Shown: positions 7,886 to 16,299 of the stretch, piece by piece
How positions within the stretch are numbered: position 1 is the stretch's first letter
How the letters are laid out: each line of letters starts with the position of its first letter
Origin: JBGLNJ01 sp034434835
GTDB lineage: Bacteria > Chloroflexota > Anaerolineae > Fen-1058
Assembly: GCA_034434835.1 (NCBI GenBank)
Contig: DAOTXX010000123.1
Coordinates: 1-64,000 of the forward strand
Length of the DNA: 64,000 nt
Direction of reading: 5' to 3'
Notes under the pieces: model-generated
What the model saw: only the letters and a program-made list of their open reading frames with translations
Told to the model about the DNA's origin: nothing
Database searches by the model: none
Made by a program: the position numbers and the translations under genes

Positions 7886-9070
7886 CTAGATCAACCCGAG
7901 TTCTTTGCCGACTGTTGCAAAGATATCCAACACGCGATCCAACTGTTCGTCGGTATGAGTCGCCATGTAGCTGGTGCGTAAGAGGGATTTGTTCGGCGGG
8001 ACGGCCGGGGGCAGGACGGTGTTGGTGTAAACCCCGGCCTGGAACAGCGCATTCCAGGCAAAGACGGTCTTCATGTCATCCCCGATGATGATGGGAATGA
8101 CGGGCGTGGTGCTTTGGCCGGTGTTGAATCCCAGCGCCTTGAATCCGGCGCGCATCTTGTGCGTGTTGTGCCACAGCCGCTCGATGCGCTCCGGCTCCTT
8201 TTCCATAATGTCCAGGGCCGCCAGCACGGCCGCAACGTTGGCGGCCGGCATCGAAGCGCTGAACATGAAGCTGCGCGCGTGATGCTGGACATAGTGCATC
8301 ACGACGTCATCCCCGGCAATGAATCCGCCCAGCGAGGCGAACGACTTGCTGAACGTGCCCATGATCAGGTCCACCTGGTCCGTCAGGCCAAAGTGATTCG
8401 CCGTGCCGCGCCCATGATCGCCCAGCACCCCAATCGAGTGCGCGTCGTCCACCATCAATCGCGCGCCGTATTTTTTGCACAGCGCCGCGATCTCGGGCAG
8501 CGGCGCAATGTCGCCGCCCATCGAAAACACGCCATCCACGACGACCAGCTTGCCCGCGCTCTCGGGGCAGGATTGCAGCGTCTCTTCGAGCGAAGCCATG
8601 TCGTTGTGGTTGAATCGTTTCATCTTGCCCAACGCCAGCCGACACCCGTCGTAAATGCTGGCGTGATCCTCTTTGTCAACGATCACCACGTCGCCCCGGT
8701 CCACCAGCGCGCTGATCGTGCCCAGATTGGTCTGCATTCCAGTGGAAAATACCAGCGCCGCCTCCTTGCCGACGAACCGCGCCAGCCGCCGCTCGGCCTC
8801 GACGTGCAACTCGAGGGTGCCGTTCAAAAAGCGACTGCCGGTACAGCTCGTGCCATATTTTCGAGTGGCTTCGATCGCGGCCTGGCGCACACGCGGATCG
8901 GTAGTCAATCCCAGGTAGTTGTTGGACCCGATCATGATCACCTTGCGCCCGCGAATGACGACCTCGGTGCCCTCGCTGTTGTCGTCGAGCACCGTAAAGT
9001 ATGGATAAATCCCGGCGGCGATCGCTTCCCTGGCGATGGTGAACTGGTGGCATTTCTCAAACAAATCCAT
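7886..9070 (-). CDS. alpha-oxoamine synthase, serine-palmitoyltransferase-like (PLP-dependent)
   Basis: This 394-aa fold-type I PLP enzyme belongs to the family of BioF, Kbl, HemA and serine palmitoyltransferase, which condense an amino acid with an acyl-CoA and release CO2. The family hallmarks are GSNNYLGLTTDP, the Gly/Ser stretch TSCTGSRFLNGT, VFSTGMQTNLG, DKEDHASIYDG, VDDAHSIG and the PLP lysine in GTFSKSFASLGG (about residue 240). The N-terminus (MDLFEKCHQFT... GIYPYF) and GSRFLNGTLELH resemble bacterial serine palmitoyltransferases more than BioF or Kbl, which suggests long-chain base synthesis. No biotin or threonine-degradation genes are adjacent. The family call is firm and the substrate is inferred. 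Confidence 0.82.
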   Translation of the reverse strand: MDLFEKCHQFTIAREAIAAGIYPYFTVLDDNSEGTEVVIRGRKVIMIGSNNYLGLTTDPRVRQAAIEATRKYGTSCTGSRFLNGTLELHVEAERRLARFVGKEAALVFSTGMQTNLGTISALVDRGDVVIVDKEDHASIYDGCRLALGKMKRFNHNDMASLEETLQSCPESAGKLVVVDGVFSMGGDIAPLPEIAALCKKYGARLMVDDAHSIGVLGDHGRGTANHFGLTDQVDLIMGTFSKSFASLGGFIAGDDVVMHYVQHHARSFMFSASMPAANVAAVLAALDIMEKEPERIERLWHNTHKMRAGFKALGFNTGQSTTPVIPIIIGDDMKTVFAWNALFQAGVYTNTVLPPAVPPNKSLLRTSYMATHTDEQLDRVLDIFATVGKELGLI

Positions 9071-9145
9071 GGTGACTTCCTCCTATGGGAGAGTTGGTGT
9101 GAGAAGCATCGTTCGAGGCAGCGCCCTTTGCAAGAATCAGACTGC

Positions 9146-9174
9146 ATTGTAGCCCGGCTTGGAGGATTGGTCAA
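9146..9174 (-). promoter_or_regulatory. promoter of the serine-palmitoyltransferase-like gene
   Basis: On the minus strand, TTGACC and TACAAT are 17 bp apart. A leader of about 70 nt ends in AGGAGG before the ATG at 9070. Confidence 0.65.
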
Positions 9175-9223
9175 GTGAAAGCCAACCTCGCGCAGGTTGT
9201 GATTGAACCGGCGGGCGGCTGAC

Positions 9224-10528
9224 TCAATCGTCTGGCTTGGGCGTTTTGGTGGATTGGGGCGTCTCGTCCGGTTCAGGGGTCTCGTCCGGCTCAGGGATCT
9301 CGGTCGGCTCACGTGTATCGGTGGGGCGAGGCGTCCGCGAAGGTTCGGGAGTGCGTGACGGTTCTGGTGTCCGGCTCGGCTTGGGCGAGCGCGAAGGCTC
9401 GGGCATGCGAGTCGGTTCAGGCGTGCGTGATGGCTCCGGTGTTCGAGATGGCTCGGCGGTGCGTGAGGGTTCAGGTGTCTGGCTTGGCTTCCTGGTCTCT
9501 GGTGGGCCGGGGGTCTCGGTTGGCTCAACCACCTTGGGCGGCTGGGGCGTATGTGTCGGCTCGACGCGAGGTGTTGAGGACGGCAATGGCGTAATCACGC
9601 CGGGGCTGGGCGTTGCTGTGGGCCAACCGGGCGTTGGGAGATGGGAATCGTCAAACTCGATCTTGAGCGCCAGCAGGGTACCATCAGAGAACTTGCGCAC
9701 GTGGACCTCAGCCTGCGCGTTGAGTCGAGGTGTGCCGAGGATCCGAGTGTCTTGAGTCACCAACATTCGTTGACCGCCGATGACCCAGGTCCGTGCGCCC
9801 ATCGCTGTGACGACGCCCACCCAAGTCGCTATTTCGGATTCGATATGCTCGGCGACAATCTGACCATTCGACAAAACGTGCCCGGCTACTTCCACAGGGT
9901 CGCCCACTTGGGGATCGCCTTCGATGACCGTCGAGGTAGTCACCTGCACAGCGAGGCCACCAATTGTCCATCCGGTAGCGTCGAGGTTACTCACGGTCCC
10001 GGCGAATTCGATGCGCACGGTTCGCCTGGAGGCCTGCACTGCCCTGGCTTCTTCCACACGCCGCTGACTGTAGGCCTCTTCCATGTTGACGCGCCGAGCC
10101 GGATCGAGCGTCAACGAAAGCTGAAGGCTTTCCCACGAGCGTTTGACGCCGTAAAGTGGATCGCCAGGCAGGCTGGCTGCCGATGCCCCCAGCACGCTGC
10201 CGCCAATCGCCACCACCAACACAATGACGGCGAGGAACGACAGTGCCACGCGATGGTGGACCAATCGCGCGAGCCGTGAAGTGAGTGACGCTTGGGGTCT
10301 CATTTTCCTGACCCGAGCCAGGAACGCCGCGCGCACTTTCGCCTGTGCCGCCGGCATAACGCCGAGCGTCTCCCGACCATACGCCGTCAGACGGACAGCT
10401 ATCCGTAGCATAGGCTCCAGTTGATCCGCTTCTGCCGGGTAACGCGCCAACACCTGCTCGATAGATTCTCCGGCCTCCAGAGCAGCAAAGGCTTGAATGA
10501 GGATGGCTTCCAGACGTTCGTCGTTCAT
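9224..10528 (-). CDS. DUF5667/DUF5666-type membrane protein with Pro-rich tail, candidate anti-sigma partner
   Basis: This 434-aa protein is coupled by an ATGA overlap to the ECF sigma gene upstream. A cytosolic N-terminus (about 1-95) contains the ARYPAEADQLEPML segment common in these proteins. A membrane helix follows (VALSFLAVIVLVVAIGGSVLGA, about 95-117), then a DUF5667 region with LPGDPLYGVKRSWE (about 122-170). A DUF5666-like beta domain lies at about 175-300 with GTVSNLDATGWTIGGL and a second VTAMGARTWVIGGQ unit. The last 130 residues are a low-complexity EPSRTP repeat. There is no zinc-binding HxxxCxxC motif. In Chloroflexota such proteins commonly follow ECF sigma genes; anti-sigma function is inferred. 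Confidence 0.8.
   Translation of the reverse strand: MNDERLEAILIQAFAALEAGESIEQVLARYPAEADQLEPMLRIAVRLTAYGRETLGVMPAAQAKVRAAFLARVRKMRPQASLTSRLARLVHHRVALSFLAVIVLVVAIGGSVLGASAASLPGDPLYGVKRSWESLQLSLTLDPARRVNMEEAYSQRRVEEARAVQASRRTVRIEFAGTVSNLDATGWTIGGLAVQVTTSTVIEGDPQVGDPVEVAGHVLSNGQIVAEHIESEIATWVGVVTAMGARTWVIGGQRMLVTQDTRILGTPRLNAQAEVHVRKFSDGTLLALKIEFDDSHLPTPGWPTATPSPGVITPLPSSTPRVEPTHTPQPPKVVEPTETPGPPETRKPSQTPEPSRTAEPSRTPEPSRTPEPTRMPEPSRSPKPSRTPEPSRTPEPSRTPRPTDTREPTEIPEPDETPEPDETPQSTKTPKPDD
9290..9540 (-). repeat. degenerate 18-bp repeats encoding EPSRTP hexapeptides
   Basis: A run of about a dozen imperfect 18-bp units encodes the Pro/Ser/Thr/Arg-rich tail of the DUF5666/5667 protein. The units vary by substitution but keep the reading frame. 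This looks like an extended extracellular stalk produced by slippage. Confidence 0.7.
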
Positions 10529-11103
10529 GGTTCGCCCTGTCCAAGTTGGCGGGCCAACGCGGCGACCGCTCGTGCTTGCAGTTGCTTGACGGCGCCTTGG
10601 GTCTTGCCCAACATACGCGCCACTTGTTCGATGGGCATCCCCTGTCCAAAGCGCAACGCGATGACGTGCTGCTGCTCTGGGGTCAATGCCCGGATCGCCA
10701 GCCGTAATTTCTCTCGTTCCAGAGCTTGCACCGTCAGCGTCGAGGGAGTGTGGTCAAAATCGCTCAGCCCGTCATCCAGTTCGACATGGGGCGCGCGCGA
10801 GGCTCGACGAAAGTGATCGTTCACGACCCGTGCTGCGACGCCGAACAGCCAGCCCGCCAGCGTTGTCCTCGGGCCGGTCCCGGTGCGCAGTCCCTCGAGC
10901 AGCCGCGTCAAGACTTCGCTGGCGATGTCTTCGGCCAGCTCCCGGTCGCCCGTGCGATACAGCGCGTATCGAAAGAGCGGCACATAGTATTCATCGTGGA
11001 TCTGGCCGAGCGCGTCTTGCTCAAATCGGTGCGCGCGCGCCAGAAGCTCATGCTCGTTGCTCAAGCCGGTCATTATCCCAAGTTGTCCGGCAAGCTCCGG
11101 CAT
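10525..11103 (-). CDS. ECF-family RNA polymerase sigma factor
   Basis: This 192-aa protein has sigma region 2 (about 30-95, with YYVPLFRYALYRTGDRELAEDI and WLFGVAARVVNDHFRR) and sigma region 4 (about 130-185, with LTPEQQHVIALRFGQGMPIEQVA and KTQGAVKQLQARAVAAL). It should direct RNA polymerase to a specific regulon. The start is uncertain: the first ATG (11103) has no Shine-Dalgarno sequence, and an internal ATG at 11073 (MTGLSNEHELL) fits the family's N-terminus better. It is coupled to the downstream DUF5667 gene by a 4-bp overlap. Confidence 0.88.
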   Translation of the reverse strand: MPELAGQLGIMTGLSNEHELLARAHRFEQDALGQIHDEYYVPLFRYALYRTGDRELAEDIASEVLTRLLEGLRTGTGPRTTLAGWLFGVAARVVNDHFRRASRAPHVELDDGLSDFDHTPSTLTVQALEREKLRLAIRALTPEQQHVIALRFGQGMPIEQVARMLGKTQGAVKQLQARAVAALARQLGQGEP

Positions 11104-11239
11104 ATTAATAGTCGCGCCAGAGCCTCCGAAAGTAACGCAGCCCTCTTCACCCGACCTGCGAATGTCGCGTCAGGGGCTGCTTCTCGGTGTCATTTTAGCG
11201 GGCAGGATTCCCTTGGCAGGGCAAGGAGGACGGTCAGGA

Positions 11240-11268
11240 ATTATAAGCCAAACCCCAGCATCCTGCAA
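11240..11268 (-). promoter_or_regulatory. promoter of the ECF sigma/DUF5667 operon
   Basis: On the minus strand, TTGCAG and a perfect TATAAT are separated by 17 bp. The leader to the sigma gene is about 130-160 nt. This looks like a housekeeping promoter rather than an ECF-autoregulated one. Confidence 0.55.
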
Positions 11269-11286
11269 AAGCCTTACGCAAAAGCG

Positions 11287-11321
11287 GCGTAGGAGCGCCC
11301 CCCTTTGAGGCGCTCCTACGC
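11287..11321. terminator. hairpin terminator downstream of the DUF5666-repeat gene
   Basis: A perfect 13-bp stem (11287-11299 with 11309-11321) has a 9-nt loop. It lies just past the stop of the minus-strand gene at 11354 and ahead of the sigma promoter. The minus-strand transcript has no long U-tract, so termination strength is uncertain. Confidence 0.55.
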
Positions 11322-11353
11322 TAACCGCAACACCAGCCAGATTGACGTGTCAC

Positions 11354-13375
11354 TTATCGGGATACTATTGGCAAGAACACTTGATGAACCGACGACACAA
11401 AGGTCGCATAAGGTGTGCCGTCAGCCCTGCGGTAAAAGTTGAGGTAAACCGCCTGCCCCACAGCGACCGCCGGGCTTGCCCCAGTCGCCATCGTCCCATT
11501 GGACTCGATGACCTCGATAGCTGGGTCGGCTTTGTAGATGACGCCATTGACCTGCCAGTTTGACCAGTCGTCGTTCATGTCGTGAGCCTCCAGGACGCCG
11601 ATGACATTGCCCAACCCCGCGTGTGGGGCCACATGCGTTTCGATGCTGAGTGCGAGTCTGGGCGTGCCGCTGATGTATTTCACTTCCACAAACGCGCCCA
11701 CAGCAAAAAGACCATGCTCTTGTTCAAACTCGGTGCTGATGTCGGCCGTGTACGTGATGCCGCCGATGCGCCACTCGCCAATCAGCCCCGCGGGGAACGA
11801 CTCGATGGCGCCATAGGCTCGGAACACATTGGTCCCGCTGATCACGCATTTGTGATCGTCTTTGGTCTGTACCTTGTGCAGGATGTTGGTGTTGCTGACG
11901 ACGCTGTACTGCGCCTTGACGCACGCGCCGACGGCGAACGGGCCGTGCTCCTCACCGAATTTGGTCGCAGAGGTCGCCGAGTATTCGACGCCGCCAATGA
12001 CCCACAAGCCGATAGGCGGCGTGCTCGTCGGGAACTGGTTGATCCGGGCAAACACAATGTGCCTGCCCGGCAGAGGTGGCACATGGTCTCCGCAGTGCTC
12101 GGCTTCCTCGGTCTCGATCTCGATGGCACGGTTGACGCCTTCCAACGTCAAATACTTGACCTTGACACACACGCCCACAGTAAAACTGCCATGTTCCTGT
12201 TTGAACTCGGTGCTCATGTCGGCCTGGAAGGTATCGGTAAAGCCACCATTGCGTGTGATCACCCACGTGCCGAACAGCCCCGGTGGAAAGCTGCTGATCC
12301 TCCCAATCGCTACGTTCGTAAATGTGCCGGTGCTGCATTTATACATTTCTTCAGAGCTGATCTCTTTAGCGAGATTGTCTGTGCCACTCACGACATACTC
12401 GACTTCCGCGCACACGCCAACGACCAGCGGCCCGTGCTCCTCTTTCAGCTCGGTCGTCGTCGTGACCACGAATGAGGCGCCGCCGATCACCCAGATGCCG
12501 AAGGTGCCCGTGGGGATGGAGCTGATCACGCCAAAGAATTTACGCTCGGCTGGCCTGGGGCCGCTGCACTTGTGCGCTTCTTCTGTGCTGATCTCAAACG
12601 CCACCTTGTTGGTAGGATCGAACTTGACCTCGACACAGCCACCGACAAAGAATGGGCCGTGCTCCTGTTCGAAGCGAGTGCTGGCCGTCGCGGTATAGAC
12701 GGTTCCGCTCACCGTCCAGGTTCCAACCAACTCGGGCGGGAACGACTCGACGATGCCGTGGATCACGGCGCGAGGGATGCCGCCGCCCGAGGGAACCTGA
12801 CATTTGAAAGCCGGGACGGTTTCGATCTCGAGGGCCGTTCGGTGGGTGTCGGAAATGTACTCGACGCCTACGCACTGGCCTACGGCAAACGCGCCATGTT
12901 CTTGCTCAAAGTGAGTGGTGATCCCGGCTGTGTAGGTCACATTGCCAATGACCCACTCGCCGGTCAACGTGATAGGGAAACCGGCTGGGAGCACATTGAC
13001 GTAGCTATACACCTTCATATGCTCGCCATGATCGTCGTCATCGCCACTACATTTGTGGGCTTCCTGACTGGCGATGCTGAGCGCCTGACGAACACTGCCG
13101 TTCATTTGATACTTGACCTGGGCGCATGCGCCAACCGTCAACGGGCCATGCTCTTGTTTGAGCAATGTGCTGCTGGTGGCCTCAAACGACATGCCCCCCA
13201 CGACCCATGTACCCGCCACACCGATAGGCCGGGTGATGACGATACCTGTCCATTCCATGTCATGGTCGTCATCGGCGAAGGTGGCTCGAGGTTGTGCTGC
13301 GATCAGCCCGATGCCCATCGCCACAAAGGCCAAAGACAGCACAGCCAAAATACCGACTCGGTTAAACCGTATCAT
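11354..13375 (-). CDS. secreted protein of eight DUF5666-like repeats with LPIV tail
   Basis: This 673-aa exported protein has a signal peptide (VGILAVLSLAFVAMGIGLIAA) and eight imperfect repeats of about 70-80 residues. Each runs GxWVIGGxxYxATxxTxF-EQEHGPFxVGxCVEVKY and ends in an EISTEEAHKC-like segment; repeat 8 (VIGVLEAHDMNDDWS...) is the most diverged. One or two conserved Cys per repeat could pair or bind something. The chain ends VFLPIVSR, an LPxV tail shared with other secreted proteins here. The ATG at 13375 is chosen over an upstream start at 13486 because AGGAGG precedes it and the signal peptide is then N-terminal. The function is unknown. Confidence 0.85.
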   Translation of the reverse strand: MIRFNRVGILAVLSLAFVAMGIGLIAAQPRATFADDDHDMEWTGIVITRPIGVAGTWVVGGMSFEATSSTLLKQEHGPLTVGACAQVKYQMNGSVRQALSIASQEAHKCSGDDDDHGEHMKVYSYVNVLPAGFPITLTGEWVIGNVTYTAGITTHFEQEHGAFAVGQCVGVEYISDTHRTALEIETVPAFKCQVPSGGGIPRAVIHGIVESFPPELVGTWTVSGTVYTATASTRFEQEHGPFFVGGCVEVKFDPTNKVAFEISTEEAHKCSGPRPAERKFFGVISSIPTGTFGIWVIGGASFVVTTTTELKEEHGPLVVGVCAEVEYVVSGTDNLAKEISSEEMYKCSTGTFTNVAIGRISSFPPGLFGTWVITRNGGFTDTFQADMSTEFKQEHGSFTVGVCVKVKYLTLEGVNRAIEIETEEAEHCGDHVPPLPGRHIVFARINQFPTSTPPIGLWVIGGVEYSATSATKFGEEHGPFAVGACVKAQYSVVSNTNILHKVQTKDDHKCVISGTNVFRAYGAIESFPAGLIGEWRIGGITYTADISTEFEQEHGLFAVGAFVEVKYISGTPRLALSIETHVAPHAGLGNVIGVLEAHDMNDDWSNWQVNGVIYKADPAIEVIESNGTMATGASPAVAVGQAVYLNFYRRADGTPYATFVSSVHQVFLPIVSR

Positions 13376-13602
13376 TCTGTTCCTCCTTCCTTTTTTCCAG
13401 AGATTGGTTTGCGAGGTGATTACCAGGCTCGGTTTGTCGGCATCACGTTGCAGCATGTTGTGATACGCAATGTGGGGGTTGGACAAACCGGCGCAGCTAT
13501 CTTAAAGTCGCTCCAAGGGCGAAAAAGTAACGGCTGGCTCTGGCCGCATTTTCGCCAGAAAAATAGGGGACTGAACAACAGATCATCAGGATTGTGGGAT
13601 GT
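13376..13602. other. intergenic region, no gene seen
   Basis: This 227-bp gap lies between the DUF5666-repeat gene start and the Nudix gene stop. Short minus-strand frames here are extensions of neighbouring shadows. I could not identify a convincing promoter pair, although the promoter of the repeat gene must lie here. Confidence 0.4.
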
Positions 13603-14115
13603 TTAACAAGAGGTTCGTCCGCATCGCCAGCGCAATAGCGCGCGGCGCGTGCTGGCAAATGCCAGTTCGCGGGGAAGTTCTTCTGCTGCAAAGAACCGTG
13701 CTTCCGAGGCGTCATCGCCGGGCGCCAGCCCCCCTCCCACAGGCACCGCACGGTAGACGAGGATAACCCCCCTGCCGCGCGGGTCGGAGCGGACGTGGAA
13801 CGCAGCCATCAACCCGGTCACACGCACCACCAGCCCGGTCTCTTCACGTACTTCGCGGAGCGTCGCTTCGACCGGCCCCTCATCGTATTCCACGTAACCG
13901 GCCGGCAGGCACCAATACCCGATCTTGGGATCAACCGCGCGCCGCACCAGCAGCACCTTGCCATCTTGTTCGATGAGGGCGCCAACGGCCAGCTTGGGTT
14001 CGCGGAAAAAGACAAAGCCACACGCGGTGCAGGCGCGGCGCGTCCGACCGAATACAAAACGATCCGTCATCGGCGCGCCGCAGTTGGGGCAAAAGTTCAA
14101 TTCGAGAGGTTTCAT
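13603..14115 (-). CDS. Nudix hydrolase with N-terminal zinc ribbon
   Basis: This 170-aa enzyme has a zinc ribbon (CPNC at about 9-12 and CTAC at about 31-34) followed by a Nudix domain (about 40-150). The Nudix box is intact (GYVEYDEG...REVREETGL). Nudix enzymes hydrolyse nucleoside diphosphates linked to another group; this zinc-ribbon plus Nudix layout resembles NADH pyrophosphatase-like and ADP-ribose pyrophosphatase-like proteins, but the substrate cannot be set from sequence. It overlaps the anti-sigma gene upstream by four bases and is probably the last gene of a sigma/anti-sigma/Nudix operon. Confidence 0.9.
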   Translation of the reverse strand: MKPLELNFCPNCGAPMTDRFVFGRTRRACTACGFVFFREPKLAVGALIEQDGKVLLVRRAVDPKIGYWCLPAGYVEYDEGPVEATLREVREETGLVVRVTGLMAAFHVRSDPRGRGVILVYRAVPVGGGLAPGDDASEARFFAAEELPRELAFASTRRALLRWRCGRTSC

Positions 14116-15125
14116 CGGCTGCGTCTATAAACGATCCACGCCATGAGGCCCAGCACAAGAGCAAGAACTGCCAACACACCCTGGGCAAGCCGCAGTAAAA
14201 TGATGGCCGGCGGCGCAGTCTGCAATGCCACCTGGCGATCGGCGGCGGGCGGCTGCAGCGCAGGCGCAGGCGCGACTTGGGCTGCGGCCGTGGGTTGCGC
14301 CGACGCAGGAGGCGCGATCTTGGGCTGCGGACTGGGCACGAGCGTCGGTACCGCCAAAGCTTTCGGCGCAGTGGGCTGCACAGAGGCAAGTGCAGTGGGC
14401 GATGACATCGCTACCGCCTGTCGGGCTGTCTCGGTTGTCGGCGTCACGGGCGCACTCGCCATTGTGTCGGCCTGGGTGACCACAGGCAAAGTGGGCAGCG
14501 GGGCAGGGGGTAACGCCACACCCGGGCTGGGTGGCTGAACACCTCCGCCTCCCAGGCCAGGGCCTGCTTCACCTCCGCTCAACGGTTGTTCGACAGGCGG
14601 CTCGGCCGGAGGCGCAGGCGCACGGGTCACCGCTGCGGGAGGTGTGGCAGCGTCATAGGCCTCCGCTGCGGCCACGAGTTGCGTGGCCTGCACAGTCGGC
14701 GCGGCCTGGCGTAACCCAAAAGCGGGCGCAGAAGTAACGGCAAATTCTCTCACAACCGGAACAGGTGCAGCAGCCGGAACTAGCATGCTTTGCAAAAATA
14801 TATCGCCAGCGACTGCGATGACAAACAAGAATGTGGCGACCGCTGTGGCCGTGCGCAGGACAGGGAACAGCCCAGGGGTCGTTTTCTTCGGTCGTGCCAT
14901 CGAGCGGGGCAGAGCAAACGAACGCGGTGCGCGAACGCGCGGCATCGCTCGCACGGCGGCGACGGTGGCGCGTAGCGTCGCCAGGCTGCGCGAACATTCG
15001 GGGCAGGACTGGACATGGCGCTCGACGAGCGCGCGCTCGGACTGATTGACGCGCCCATCCAGATAAGGCGAAAGCAATGCCTCGACTCGCTCATGTTCAC
15101 TCGAACCCCTCGACCATCCTGCCAT
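14112..15125 (-). CDS. zinc-finger anti-sigma factor with extracytoplasmic Pro/Ala-rich region and second membrane helix
   Basis: This 337-aa protein has an N-terminal zf-HC2 anti-sigma domain (about 10-55), with His in VERHVQSC and the Cys pair in CPEC, which should bind the sigma factor encoded three bases upstream. Membrane helix 1 is at about 90-112 (ATAVATFLFVIAVAGDIFLQ). A long Ala/Pro/Thr-rich segment (about 120-305) follows, then a second helix (LLRLAQGVLAVLALVLGLMAWIVY) and a basic end. The two-helix layout means the Pro-rich loop would be outside the cell. The release mechanism is not visible. Confidence 0.87.
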   Translation of the reverse strand: MAGWSRGSSEHERVEALLSPYLDGRVNQSERALVERHVQSCPECSRSLATLRATVAAVRAMPRVRAPRSFALPRSMARPKKTTPGLFPVLRTATAVATFLFVIAVAGDIFLQSMLVPAAAPVPVVREFAVTSAPAFGLRQAAPTVQATQLVAAAEAYDAATPPAAVTRAPAPPAEPPVEQPLSGGEAGPGLGGGGVQPPSPGVALPPAPLPTLPVVTQADTMASAPVTPTTETARQAVAMSSPTALASVQPTAPKALAVPTLVPSPQPKIAPPASAQPTAAAQVAPAPALQPPAADRQVALQTAPPAIILLRLAQGVLAVLALVLGLMAWIVYRRSR

Positions 15126-15128
15126 GTC

Positions 15129-15737
15129 CTATACTCCCTCGCTTTGTAGACGGTACTGGATAGGTAAAAGTTCCTCTTGCTCCAACCAATCGCGCAGCTT
15201 GGCCCGCGCGCGCGAGAGCCGTGACTTGACGGTGCCCAAATTGGCACCCGTCACCTCGGCGATCTCTTCGTAGCTCATGCCCTGCACATCGGAAAGGACC
15301 AGCACGATACGTTGGTCAGGCGGCAGTTGGGCGATAGCGGATTGAAGGGCGCGGTTCAGCTCACGGCGCTGGGCAAACGCTTCCGGCGATTCGAGCTGGC
15401 TGGGGGGTAGCTCGGCATCGGGCGTGGGGTCTTCGACGTACAATGATTCGAGCGAACTGGCCGGGCGGCGCTTGAGGCGGCGCAGTTCATCGTAACAAGC
15501 GTTCGTCACGATCCGCAGCAGCCACGCCCGGAACACCCCACCGCGAAATCCGCCCATGTTCTGCCAGGCTGAGATGAACGCTTCCTGCGTCGCATCGGAT
15601 GCCGATGCGGCATCGCCCATGATGCGATAGGCGAGGTTGTACACTTGATGCTGGTAATGCAGCACCAGCGTGTTGAAGGCATCGAGGTCGCCTTTTTTCG
15701 CGGCGGCGATGAGAGCGGGTTCGTCCATCATTGCCAT
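15129..15737 (-). CDS. ECF-family RNA polymerase sigma factor
   Basis: This 202-aa sigma factor has region 2 (about 20-90: LVLHYQHQVYNLAYRIMGD, SDATQEAFISAW, FRAWLLRIVTNACYDELRR) and region 4 (about 135-185: LPPDQRIVLVLSDVQGMSYEEIAEVTG, LGTVKSRLSRARAKL). The spacing and TVKSRL-type recognition helix are those of RpoE-like ECF factors. The ATG at 15737 is chosen because AGAAGG lies seven bases upstream; an in-frame upstream start at 15773 would add 12 residues. It is followed after 3 bp by its zf-HC2 anti-sigma gene and then the Nudix gene. Confidence 0.93.
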   Translation of the reverse strand: MAMMDEPALIAAAKKGDLDAFNTLVLHYQHQVYNLAYRIMGDAASASDATQEAFISAWQNMGGFRGGVFRAWLLRIVTNACYDELRRLKRRPASSLESLYVEDPTPDAELPPSQLESPEAFAQRRELNRALQSAIAQLPPDQRIVLVLSDVQGMSYEEIAEVTGANLGTVKSRLSRARAKLRDWLEQEELLPIQYRLQSEGV

Positions 15738-15837
15738 TTTACAACCTTCTCGAAAGCTTGCAACCCTCCTCAAGCGCTCGCCAAGATTCAGATGACTTGA
15801 CGATTTGGCTGCTTGGCATTATGCTTGTATGGAGATA

Positions 15838-16286
15838 ACTATTCAGCCGTCATTGCGAGGAGGCCCCTTCGTTTCACTCAGGGCCGGCTCCGGCCGACGA
15901 AGCAATCTCTTGCCTGTGAGGAGATTGCTTCGCGCCCCTACGGGGCGCTGCTCAGAAATTTGCGCCTTTGTCGGCGTGTGCCCGCCCGCCGACACCTGCA
16001 CTTGCGCTGCGCGCCAGCGCAGGTGCAAGTGTGAACTCGGCGGGCTACGAAGCGGCGCTGGCTAAAGCCAGCTTTCAGCCCGATTCATCGGGCGCTGCTC
16101 CCTCCCCTGCGTGCGGGGGAGGGCTGGGGTGGGGGTAGCACGGGGATTCATCCCCGTGCGGGCACGCCCAGCACAAGTTTCTGCTATTACATATGCTCTC
16201 CCCCTACGAAGCGGGGGGAGTTGGAGGGGAGTACGGGCATGGGGTTCTCGCAATGACAGCATGTGTGGTAGATCGGGCTGAATAGT
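15838..16286. repeat. inverted-repeat-bounded, hairpin-rich noncoding element
   Basis: The left end (15838-15859) carries ACTATTCAGCC then GTCATTGCGAG. The right end carries the exact reverse complements of both blocks (16247-16257 and 16276-16286) with 18 extra bases between them. Inside are several hairpins, including a 12-bp stem (15898-15909 with 15921-15932), a GCGCCCC/GGGGCGC stem near 15932-15948, a CTTGCGCTG/CAGCGCAGG structure near 15999-16030 and a CACGGGGAT/ATCCCCGTG stem near 16140-16162. No convincing protein frame exists. It ends 13 bp before tRNA-Sec. It resembles a nonautonomous (MITE- or REP-like) element. Confidence 0.65.
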
Positions 16287-16299
16287 GACGTGTGGAGTT

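Noticed and set aside
8114..9178. 354-aa plus-strand open frame
   Set aside because: It is the complementary frame of the serine-palmitoyltransferase-like gene, His/Arg/Gln-rich with no family motif.
9290..9540. Possible CRISPR array from regular short repeats
   Set aside because: The repeats are 18-bp in-frame units encoding a Pro-rich tail, contiguous and without unique spacers.
12572..13606. 344-aa plus-strand open frame
   Set aside because: It is antisense to the DUF5666-repeat gene; its periodic sequence only mirrors the repeats.
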